This document shows positions 51,198 to 58,080 of a DNA stretch of 64,000 nt, piece by piece. The position numbers and the translations under genes were made by a program. This DNA is from Lysobacter sp. Root690. GTDB lineage: Bacteria > Pseudomonadota > Gammaproteobacteria > Xanthomonadales > Xanthomonadaceae. A model generated the notes under the pieces. It saw only the letters and a list, made by a program, of their open reading frames with translations, did no database searches and was not told the DNA's origin. Within the stretch, counting starts at the first letter, position 1; each line of letters opens with the position of its first letter. The DNA lies in assembly GCF_001427785.1 (NCBI RefSeq), contig NZ_LMHM01000012.1, positions 494,445 to 558,444 of the forward strand. The letters are read 5' to 3'.

Positions 51198-52418
51198 ATG
51201 GGCTCCTGGAGTATCGTTTTCGCCATCGGCGCTGCGCAGGCCGCGCTGCTGGCGGCGGCGCTATGGCGACGGCCCATCAATGCCGAGGCAAACCGCGTGC
51301 TGGCGGTGTGGATCGCGCTGATCGGCATCGACCTGGCGGTGAAGGCGATGTACTTCAACGCGCCGGCGGCCGGATTGCTGAAGGCGTTCCGTTTCGTTGG
51401 CCTGTTCCCGTTCCTCTACGGCAGCCTTTTCTACCTCTATGTTCGCGCGCTCACCCAGGCGCGTGCACTCGGCTGGCGCGATGGCTTGCATCTGGTCGGC
51501 TTCGCCATCGTGGTGGTCATGCACGCCGGTTTCTTCATCCAGGACCGGGCGCAGACGCAAGCATTGTTCGCGCAATTGCTGGCGGGAACCGCGGAGCCAC
51601 AATCGCCACGCCTGGACATCCCTTTGTTCGCGTACAGCCTGACGTACGTGATCGCCGGGCTGGTGCGGGTACGTCGCTACCGGCGCGCACTACTGCAGCG
51701 GCGTTCGGATGCGGATCGTATGTCGCTGCACTGGATCGATGCAATGGCGGTGTCGCAGATCGTCATCTGGTGCATCGCGACCACGCAATGGCTGGTCAGG
51801 ATCCCGTGGATCGACTACCCGCTGATCTATGGCGCGGTCAGCGCATGGGTATTCGTGGTGGGCTACCTCAGCCTCAACCAGGTGGCGGTGGTCACTGAAG
51901 CGGCGCCCGAATCGAAGTCTGTCGATCCCGATGACACGTCTGGCGACGACGAGCCACGCTTTGACGACATCGAGGCGGCGACGATCATCGAGGCGACGCC
52001 CGAACCGACGCGCATCGACATCGACCAAGCGCCGGGCGGCGACGCACCACGCATTGCCGCCGTGGAGGCACGCCTGTCGCAGCTGATGGCGCAGCAGCAG
52101 TTGTATCGCGAACCCGCGCTCACCATCGGCCAACTGGCCAAGCGCAGCGGTTACCCGGAGTACCTGGTATCGACGGTCATCAACCGGCGCCTCGAAGGGA
52201 ATTTCTGGGAATACATCAACCGCCAGCGGGTCGAGGCGGCGCGCGCGTGTCTGGCCGATGCCGGCGATGCGCGCGCCATCCTCGATATCGCCTACGCCTG
52301 CGGCTTCACCTCCAAGTCGACCTTCAACGCCGCGTTCAAGCGCCAGTTGGGTGAAACCCCCAGCGCTTACCGCAAGCGCCATGCGCGCGACGAGGCATCC
52401 GATTCATCGGACGCCTGA
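51198..52418 (+). CDS. Membrane-bound AraC family transcriptional regulator
   Basis: 406 residues. The N-terminal 225 residues contain about seven hydrophobic segments (VFAIGAAQAALLAAALW, AVWIALIGIDLAVKAMYF, LHLVGFAIVVVMHAGFFI and others). An acidic linker of 60 residues follows (DPDDTSGDDEPRFDDIEA). The C-terminal AraC domain has two helix-turn-helices: LTIGQLAKRSGYPEYLVSTV and AILDIAYACGFTSKSTF, ending TPSAYRKRH. Such proteins probably sense signals at the membrane. The gene overlaps the convergent DUF2306 gene by 15 bases. Confidence 0.88.
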   Translation: MGSWSIVFAIGAAQAALLAAALWRRPINAEANRVLAVWIALIGIDLAVKAMYFNAPAAGLLKAFRFVGLFPFLYGSLFYLYVRALTQARALGWRDGLHLVGFAIVVVMHAGFFIQDRAQTQALFAQLLAGTAEPQSPRLDIPLFAYSLTYVIAGLVRVRRYRRALLQRRSDADRMSLHWIDAMAVSQIVIWCIATTQWLVRIPWIDYPLIYGAVSAWVFVVGYLSLNQVAVVTEAAPESKSVDPDDTSGDDEPRFDDIEAATIIEATPEPTRIDIDQAPGGDAPRIAAVEARLSQLMAQQQLYREPALTIGQLAKRSGYPEYLVSTVINRRLEGNFWEYINRQRVEAARACLADAGDARAILDIAYACGFTSKSTFNAAFKRQLGETPSAYRKRHARDEASDSSDA

Positions 52419-53066
52419 CAGGGCCTTCGCCGCGGGCATCGGCGCGGGTTGCCGCGGCCATCGCAGCAGCAGTTCGCAGACCGTCAGGTTGAACATCCAG
52501 CAGCCCCATGCCGCCAACAGGTAGACCTGCGCGAAAGGCAGATGCAGCACGCCGAGGCCCACGCCCAGGATCAGCCGCAATGTCACCGCCGATGCGGTGA
52601 GGGCGATGCTGCGCCACATCCAGCGCCGGTGCCTGATCAGGTCGCCGGCAAGCGCATGGCCGATGCCGATACCGGTAGTCGCCAGCCATGCCAGCGCAAG
52701 CAAGCCGAAGCCCACGCCCGTCGCCGCTCCGCCCTGCGCATGCCGGGCCAAGGACAACCCCGCAAGCCCGGCAATCAGCACCCCGCCCACGTACAACCCG
52801 CCGCTCAGGCGGTGCAGGCGCGGGATCCGGCGCCGAACCCAGTCGCTCATCTGCAACGGCGCCAGCAGCAGGGCGAGCCCGCCGCCGAAGAAATGCGCCG
52901 GCACGTCCAGGCCCGAGATCGCGAACTGGGCATGCAAGGGGTTGCCCGACTGCGGCTTGAGTGCATCAAACAGGAAAGTGAAGGCGTAGGTCGCCACCGC
53001 CGCACACAGCAGGGTGAAGACCAGGCCGGTCGACCAGCGCACCGCCTTGGGAAACCAATACGACAT
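52404..53066 (-). CDS. DUF2306 membrane protein
   Basis: 220 residues with about seven hydrophobic segments. The DUF2306 pattern is clear: FGGGLALLLAPLQMSDWVRR, RIPRLHRLSGGLYVGGVLIA, then GDLIRHRRWMWRSIALT and AVTLRLILGVGLG. The histidines and HRRWM resemble heme-binding positions of cytochrome b561-like folds, but binding is not established. It is convergent with the AraC gene, so the regulator does not read into it. Confidence 0.85.
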   Translation of the reverse strand: MSYWFPKAVRWSTGLVFTLLCAAVATYAFTFLFDALKPQSGNPLHAQFAISGLDVPAHFFGGGLALLLAPLQMSDWVRRRIPRLHRLSGGLYVGGVLIAGLAGLSLARHAQGGAATGVGFGLLALAWLATTGIGIGHALAGDLIRHRRWMWRSIALTASAVTLRLILGVGLGVLHLPFAQVYLLAAWGCWMFNLTVCELLLRWPRQPAPMPAAKALSGVR

Positions 53067-53384
53067 TTTGGAGCCTCTCGCGGATAGAGGCGCCATGGTG
53101 GGTGCGAAGAAGGAAAATATCGTCCGATTCGGCGGAGTCGTACCTGGAAACGCAGCCAGCGCCGAAAATCCGACGGCCTTGGGCGTCTGCACGGGGTCGC
53201 CAACCGCCATCCGGTCAATATCTGCTTCCGGCAAGAATCGGACATCAGCGAATGGCTGAAGGAAGCCGAGCCGCGAAGCGGCATCGGCTTGAACTTCTCG
53301 TCCACTATCGCCCCGGTTCAGGGGGAATACTTTGAAAGCCCACTCTGACCCCTGTTCCGGCATGATTAGCCTCATCGTCGCCAC
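53067..53384. other. Interval between DUF2306 gene and secreted-protein gene
   Basis: 318 bases. It contains the promoter side of the DUF2306 gene and one full long-form repeat (53263-53362); no gene seen. Confidence 0.5.
53263..53362 (-). repeat. Dispersed attC-like repeat, long form (good consensus copy)
   Basis: AGCCGAGCCGCGAAGCGGCA, TCGGCTTGAACTTCTCGTCC, GGTTCAGGGGGAATAC and the tail GAAAGCCCACTCTGACCCCT. It lies between the DUF2306 gene and a plus-strand secreted-protein gene. Confidence 0.7.
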
Positions 53385-54083
53385 ATGGATCTGTTGGTCA
53401 TGATCAGTTCTTCGGCCGCATCGGGATACGCACATGCAGCGCGCTTCTTTTTGGCCCTTGCATTCGCGGCAATGAGCATCTCGCCGGCCTCCCGTGCCGG
53501 CGAACCAGTGCGGCAAGCGCCGGCCGCCCCCAGGATCGCCTCTTTCAAGGAACGAATAGATTTCGATAGAAAGATCGGTTACGAAAACGCCTCGGAGCAC
53601 ATGGTCCTCGACCCGGCGGCTATGGACACTCCTCCACAACTGCGATCATGGCCCAAGACCGTTCGCGACTCGATGACAGCAAGTGGCGTGCGTTACATCG
53701 GCATGGCGTTTGAGCTGGGCGAACAGCGGGTTCGCATCGTCCTGTACGTATACGACCCACGTAGAAATTTGGCGGGAGAGGATCTTTTAAATAAGGCCAA
53801 CGCCGTGAACACGATGACGATCAACGATGTGCCCGGTCCCGCCGACCTGGGAACAGTGTCGTTACGATCGCCGGAGACGCCGCCCTATCTGGTGTACTGG
53901 ATATTCCGCAACGTGTTGGCTGAAGTCACGGTCTACAAGACGTCGATTTCGTCCATCGACATCGCGCGATGGTTTCAAGCGGAATTGGTTCGAAACGTTC
54001 GCATGCAAGACAAGATCGAAGCTGATCCTCGGCTTGGCTCTGACATGAGCAGAATGCGAGAAGACAAGGCTGTCGGCCAATAG
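53385..54083 (+). CDS. Exported hypothetical protein
   Basis: 232 residues with a signal peptide (FFLALAFAAMSISPASRAG). The mature part starts with a Pro/Ala-rich linker, then a domain of about 150 residues: KIGYENASEHMVLDP, SGVRYIGMAFELGEQRVRIV, YLVYWIFRNVLAEVTVY. It resembles small periplasmic hypotheticals; I do not recognise the family. A start at 53400 is equally possible. It reads against the local cassette polarity. Confidence 0.6.
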   Translation: MDLLVMISSSAASGYAHAARFFLALAFAAMSISPASRAGEPVRQAPAAPRIASFKERIDFDRKIGYENASEHMVLDPAAMDTPPQLRSWPKTVRDSMTASGVRYIGMAFELGEQRVRIVLYVYDPRRNLAGEDLLNKANAVNTMTINDVPGPADLGTVSLRSPETPPYLVYWIFRNVLAEVTVYKTSISSIDIARWFQAELVRNVRMQDKIEADPRLGSDMSRMREDKAVGQ

Positions 54084-54125
54084 AACGCTTTATTGTCAGC
54101 CTTTCGAGTCAGTTCAATAGGCCAA

Positions 54126-54155
54126 AAAACAGTCGTCAAGCAGGGCTGACGCAGA
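54126..54155 (+). pseudogene. Fragment of an H-NS-type gene's 3' end
   Basis: The bases AAACAGTCGTCAAGCAGGGC, then TGACGCAGAATC, match the end of the H-NS gene (KTVFKQG-stop and following bases near 14000-14030) and of the H-NS remnant at 57.36 kb. Only the last few codons and 3' flank remain, directly beside a repeat. Confidence 0.5.
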
Positions 54156-54164
54156 ATCTATTTC

Positions 54165-54210
54165 CTGGCCGAGCCGCGAAGCGGCTTCAGCTTGAATGAA
54201 TTGTTAGGCC
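54165..54210 (-). repeat. attC-like site with intact R'' core
   Basis: Read on the minus strand: GCCTAAC core (54203-54209), AATTCATTCAAGCTGAAG, CCGCTTCGCGG, CTCGGCC. The core fits the RYYYAAC rule and the stop codon TAA of the upstream gene (54204-54206) lies inside it, a standard property of integron cassettes. The other core at the left end has decayed; an H-NS fragment follows instead. Confidence 0.7.
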
Positions 54211-54587
54211 TCATCCCTGGATTTGTACCAGTCAGCTGGGTACCTGGAGAACAAAGCGTAATACACGGCCTCAGACCATGAGCACTTGCCGCGCCCAACC
54301 AAAAACAAGCCGAGCATACTTGCAACTAGGACACAGCCGATATAAATGAAAATAGGAATGCCGATCATGAAGGCGAGCAGTAGCCAGCCAGCAGTCGCGT
54401 TGAAAGGGACAGACCTGGTGACTGGAACGCCAAGAACGGCGGTATACAAGTAGCTGAAGGATACGAAGAGAAGCCCGAAGCCGACCGCCACCCCGGCGAA
54501 GCCCACGCAGGTGGTGAGAAGGTAGTAGCGAGGCTGAAGCCTATACGTCGCGGATTTTCTGGCAGCGAGTTCTCGCGGAAGTTTCAT
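54204..54587 (-). CDS. Small membrane protein, integron-cassette-like
   Basis: 127 residues with three or four hydrophobic segments (YYLLTTCVGFAGVAVGFGLL, GWLLLAFMIGIPIFIYIGCV, LVASMLGLFLVG) and a short basic N-terminus. The ATG at 54587 lies a few bases after the core of the preceding attC-like site, and the stop overlaps the core of the following one. This makes it the best-preserved cassette unit in the window. No function can be assigned. Confidence 0.65.
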   Translation of the reverse strand: MKLPRELAARKSATYRLQPRYYLLTTCVGFAGVAVGFGLLFVSFSYLYTAVLGVPVTRSVPFNATAGWLLLAFMIGIPIFIYIGCVLVASMLGLFLVGRGKCSWSEAVYYALFSRYPADWYKSRDEA

Positions 54588-54591
54588 AAAG

Positions 54592-54636
54592 GGCCTAAGG
54601 CCTGAAGTGGGCCGAGCCGCGGAGCGGCTTCGGCTA
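54592..54636 (-). repeat. attC-like site between two cassette genes
   Basis: Read on the minus strand: stop codon TAG, CCGAAGCCGCTCCGCGGCTC, GGCCCACTTCAGGC, CTTAGGC. The last seven bases are a GTTAGGC core with the first base changed. The site begins at the TAG of gene 54634-55146 and ends 5 bases before the next start. Confidence 0.7.
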
Positions 54637-55146
54637 GGGCGCATCTGGATCATCGCATCGAATTCGGGCCTTGCTGGCAGGATCTTCGTAAAGCCCCTGC
54701 TGAATTCGGATCAGACCACCACCGCCGAGCGTATACAGGCTGGGCGGACCCGCGACTGCGCCTCCGTTATCCGCGTTCTCATCCTCTGCCTGGACTGCAA
54801 CAACCGTATGCGGCCAGCCAAACTGGTCGACGCCCTGGAACTCACGCCGACCCGCGCGTGAGCCCATTGGGTCATCGATACACTTAACGGGTGCCTGCGC
54901 AGTTTCAGCAACCTGCGCTGCAGGCGCTCGGGAAGGGAAACGATTCGTCAGCCAGACGATCAAGCCGATTACCGCGACGAGAACGCCTAGCCCGGAAAAG
55001 TGTTGGCCGATGAAATCGTCCATCGGTTGCCGTCCGTAACTGCCGCCGGTGGACTGCGCCACTCCCTTGAGCAGCGTAAAGAAGGACAGGACGATCATGC
55101 CCAGGCCACTGCAGACAAGAAGCAAACCCACTTTCGAAGCTCGCAT
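54634..55146 (-). CDS. Membrane-anchored hypothetical protein, cassette-like
   Basis: 170 residues. Two membrane segments (VGLLLVCSGLGMIVLSFFTL and LGVLVAVIGLIVWLTNRF) lie in the first 75 residues, followed by a soluble tail of about 95 residues (VKCIDDPMGSRAGRREFQG, SLYTLGGGGLIRIQQGLY) with two cysteines. The stop codon is the first base group of an attC-like site. Function unknown. Confidence 0.6.
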   Translation of the reverse strand: MRASKVGLLLVCSGLGMIVLSFFTLLKGVAQSTGGSYGRQPMDDFIGQHFSGLGVLVAVIGLIVWLTNRFPSRAPAAQVAETAQAPVKCIDDPMGSRAGRREFQGVDQFGWPHTVVAVQAEDENADNGGAVAGPPSLYTLGGGGLIRIQQGLYEDPASKARIRCDDPDAP

Positions 55147-55638
55147 CACAGCAGGTTCCAGAGGTTGTAGTCCGCAGCGGACGCCGAGACGCCCGAGCCC
55201 GTCGTTGCGGGATTCATCGCCCAACTAGTCTCGCATACCGACAAGGCGTGGCCGACGTTCCATTAGCCGGTGCCGACTCGAACGTGACTGTTACGACGAC
55301 CTCAGATTGCGCTGACACCCTCGACTAGGCGCCAACCGAGCCGCGACGCGGCTTCGGCTTACTCCGCTGCATCGTCCGGCAACACTTCAATGGCGCTCGC
55401 TGTCGCTAGCCACTAGCTACGGAGAAGCTTGGTCTCGACAGTCACATCGACCAATTCCTTATGAAATGCAAGCATATTTGCAACGCCGGATACGCCAAAC
55501 ATGTAAGTCACAGATTCTCGCCGGAACGTTTCCGTGCTTGATAAATTCACGTACTTCATTGACGACAAGGCGGTGCTTGCGCGAGGTGGTGAAGCTGCGG
55601 TGCGAGTCTTCCTTCGTTGGCTCGGTTCGATTTCGCCC
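55147..55638. other. Interval with a repeat and no firm gene
   Basis: Contains the repeat copy at 55335-55362. A short minus-strand frame (55413-55559, starting MKYVNLSSTETFRRES) could be the end of a broken cassette gene, but evidence is thin. Confidence 0.35.
55335..55362 (-). repeat. Dispersed attC-like repeat
   Basis: ACCGAGCCGCGACGCGGCTT then CGGCTTAC. Short form; outer cores not recognisable. Confidence 0.55.
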
Positions 55639-55881
55639 AGTTCGTTACTGCTGAGGCTGGTGCTGCTGTTCGGTTTCCAGGGCAAGTAGATCGTGGCGCA
55701 GCCGGCGGTCATCGCGATGCTCGCGGTACCGATCTTGGTCCAGGTGTACTTCAACTCCGGTGTTTCGTCTTGGCTCAACCGAAAGCTTGGAGTCGCCCAT
55801 TACGTGGCGGGTCCGTCAGCGCTGATCGGCGCCAGCAACTTCCCGCCTGGATTGGAACTTGTCGGGACTATTACCGGATAG
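55639..55881 (+). pseudogene. Remnant of an ACR3-type arsenite efflux transporter
   Basis: One frame reads LLRLVLLFGFQGK, then TAG, then IVAQPAVIAMLAVPILVQVY, FNSGVSSWLNRKLGVAHYVA and GPSALIGASNF before losing the match. This order corresponds to the C-terminal membrane helices of ACR3 transporters, where a conserved glutamine stands in place of the TAG and FELA follows ASNF. Both the nonsense codon and the missing ends show a dead fragment. No other ars gene is nearby. The family call is from memory of the pattern. Confidence 0.6.
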
Positions 55882-56200
55882 TTTTCCCAGCGTTGTCCGA
55901 CCCCGCTACATGCCGGGTGTACAGCCTCGACGCCGTCTAGAGTGAATTAGCGCAGAAGCAATATGCCCTTGGGGCCCTGGGGTACGCCGCAGGAGAGCAG
56001 TCGCCATCACGGCTGCAAGCTCCATCCGCCGCGGCGCTCGCGACGGAACTGTGCGCGGCTTCTCAAATTTGAAACGAGCGAAAAAAATGACGGGTTCCGG
56101 GCCCGCGCTACGAACTAGAAGGGATGCCGGGCCAGCCGGCGTCGCAACCGGCTCCATCCGCGAGGCCGGCCAAAATGCTCGATTTTCAAGGAGATACACA
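55882..56200. other. Gene-free interval
   Basis: 319 bases after the ACR3 remnant and before the secreted-protein gene; no supported gene. It should hold the latter's promoter. Confidence 0.4.
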
Positions 56201-56905
56201 ATGAATCGCACGACCTCTCTGCTCGCAATCAGCCTGATTCTGGCCTCCTTCTCCTGCGCCGCCACCGGCCTGCAATCACCGCAATCGCCGTCCGCCAATC
56301 CCATGGACGGCGCTGGAGTGAGCCACAACGCATATGCCAGTTGCATCGTCACTCGAGATCCGCAGTTACAGCGTCCAATGCTCGAGGTTATGGTCTACGA
56401 CTGCGGCTACCCGACCGATGGTGCGCCCGTGCAATTCATCCAGAATTACACTGCATTCGTCGGCCAACTGCAGTCAAACCCGGATCTATCGGCGGCTGAA
56501 AACCTCAAACAGTACCGGGCATCGTTTAGCGCGACCCAGTTCGCTTTCATCGAAGCGATGGACGATATCTTCGCAAATTCCAACACGGCGGCCGAGGCCA
56601 GCGCCCGACTGGCTCAGTTGGAACAAGACGCGCTGAACGCGCTGGGCCGTAGCGAAACCGATATTGTCGTCTTGGGCGGCGTCAGCACCGCGCGACACTC
56701 GCTGGACCTGTGGGCGCGCGACATCGCCGACGGCACCTTGGGTAACTCCAACTCGCAGACGATGATTGGCCGCGGCTGGCGTATCGCGTTGGCCGATGCG
56801 TCGGGCTTCATGCAAGGGTTCTTGTCGGCCAAGGACCACAAGCTGGAAGCAGGTATCGTAAACGGCATCATCAAATCGCTCGACGCGCTTATCGCTTCGT
56901 TCTGA
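56201..56905 (+). CDS. Exported hypothetical protein
   Basis: 234 residues. A signal peptide (LLAISLILASFSCAA) may end in a lipobox (SFSC). The mature protein is mainly helical after a cysteine-containing beta start (ASCIVTRDPQLQRPMLEV, YDCGYPTDGAPVQFI): TAAEASARLAQLEQDALNAL, GWRIALADASGFMQGFL, and VNGIIKSLDALIASF at the end. AAGGAGA gives a strong ribosome-binding site at the ATG at 56201. Family not recognised. Confidence 0.65.
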   Translation: MNRTTSLLAISLILASFSCAATGLQSPQSPSANPMDGAGVSHNAYASCIVTRDPQLQRPMLEVMVYDCGYPTDGAPVQFIQNYTAFVGQLQSNPDLSAAENLKQYRASFSATQFAFIEAMDDIFANSNTAAEASARLAQLEQDALNALGRSETDIVVLGGVSTARHSLDLWARDIADGTLGNSNSQTMIGRGWRIALADASGFMQGFLSAKDHKLEAGIVNGIIKSLDALIASF

Positions 56906-57044
56906 TCGCAGCGATCTTTAAGGAACAGATCCCGCAGCCGTGCATCGCGCGGCTGCGGGACATTCGACCGCCTGGGCTCAATCGGCCTACCAGCCTGGAT
57001 GCGGACGAGCCAATACCAAAGTGTTCCACTTGTATCGATTCAGC

Positions 57045-57361
57045 GCGAACGCAAGTCTTCGCCGCGACTGGGCGCGCCGGATACACAATCGAAGAGCTCT
57101 ACGGTGATCACTCAGTGGCCGTAGTTGCAGCGCAGCCAAGAAGTGGACCCCGCACCGGAAGTCGCGCAAGGTTGCCGCCAAATATCGCGACCCAGAGAAC
57201 AAGCGCGACACTTGGCCGAGCCGTGGGCGGATGCCGCGGTGGCTGGCCCAGAAGACGAAATATGGTCGGAGCGTCACGGACTTCCTGATCCCCGGGCTAG
57301 CAAACCAACTCCACGCAAGAATTAGTTCAATCGGAAAGAAAACGGTCCTCAAGCAGGGCTG
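57045..57361 (+). pseudogene. Frameshifted H-NS family gene
   Basis: In three frames this stretch follows the H-NS gene at 13602: GYTIEELYGD, then after a shift WTPHRKSRKVAAKYRDPENK and RDTWPSRGRMPRWLAQKTKY, GRSVTDFLIPGLAN, and ISSIGKKTVLKQG before TGA. At least two frameshifts and loss of the N-terminal helix make it non-functional. It reads on the plus strand and ends 24 bases before a repeat copy. Its final bases also occur at 54.14 kb. Confidence 0.8.
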
Positions 57362-57385
57362 ACGCAGAACCCTTTTATCCAACTA

Positions 57386-57455
57386 AGCCGAGCCGCGAAG
57401 CGGCTTCGGCTTGGTACCTCGACAGCGGACTTTGAAAGTCCATTCTTCGCCGTGT
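57386..57455 (-). repeat. Dispersed attC-like repeat
   Basis: AGCCGAGCCGCGAAGCGGCT, TCGGCTTGGTACCTCGACAG, and a shortened tail TTGAAAGTCCATTCTTCGCC. It stands between the H-NS pseudogene and the minus-strand gene that ends at 57461, on that gene's 3' side. Confidence 0.65.
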
Positions 57456-57460
57456 TCTTG

Positions 57461-57775
57461 TCAGGAATGCTCGGGTTTCCCCGTCTTGATTCGGGATATC
57501 GCGAACCACATGCCGACCGTGCCAAGGATGGCTCCGAACATATTGGTCAGCGTATGCGGGTGCCCGTCCGACTGCCGGGGTTGAGGCGGTAGGCCGACCT
57601 GGCGCCACACTGCGTCGAACGCCATGTAACCAACGAGGCAGGCCGTCAGGCCCAGCGCCATGCCTACGATGCTGCGCAGTTCGAAGGTTCCGGCTCCGTC
57701 GGCGATGCGATCCCGGATCACGATCGCCCCGCCGATAATGAATCCGAACAGGACTGCGTTGATGAAGTCGAGCAT
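57461..57775 (-). CDS. Small membrane protein, cassette-like
   Basis: 104 residues with three hydrophobic segments (FINAVLFGFIIGGAIVI, IVGMALGLTACLVGYMAF, TNMFGAILGTVGMWFAIS) and a polar loop rich in Pro, Gln and His. A GAGAG site precedes the ATG. It is followed on its 3' side by a repeat, as a cassette gene would be. Function unknown. Confidence 0.6.
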   Translation of the reverse strand: MLDFINAVLFGFIIGGAIVIRDRIADGAGTFELRSIVGMALGLTACLVGYMAFDAVWRQVGLPPQPRQSDGHPHTLTNMFGAILGTVGMWFAISRIKTGKPEHS

Positions 57776-57985
57776 TCCCGGCTCTCCTCTTCGCTGACGA
57801 TCTAGTGAGTAAGGGGGAGGTTGCTGCCTCGCCAGCGGCCCCGATGACCTAGCTCCATCCTACTATTTCAAAGCCATCGCGAGCGGCGTAATTTCGTCCC
57901 CAGCAGACATGGCCCGCAGCGACCGCAGGCACGAATCCGGCGCGTCAGCACGGTGGTTCACCGCAAGAACCGCTAAAGGATTGTC

Positions 57986-58072
57986 ATGAGCGATCCGGTT
58001 ACGTTGCAAGACCGGCGCACGCAAGGCGCTACGTCCGACGACAAGATCTTGTTGATCTCAGTGCGGGGCTGA
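57986..58072 (+). CDS. Very short open frame, possible phosphatase remnant
   Basis: 28 codons with a good AAGGA site; the product ends SDDKILLISVRG. That ending resembles the last strands of PP2C-type phosphatases (DD..LL.V), which normally precede kinase genes of the type found here. It may be the stump of such a partner or a leader peptide. Weak evidence. Confidence 0.25.
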   Translation: MSDPVTLQDRRTQGATSDDKILLISVRG

Positions 58073-58080
58073 GTTCGGCG

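Noticed and set aside
55413-55778. Minus-strand open frame of 121 codons starting with TTG
   Set aside because: It lies antisense to the ACR3-like remnant in its first half and has no ribosome-binding site. Only the last 48 codons look possible, so no gene is called.
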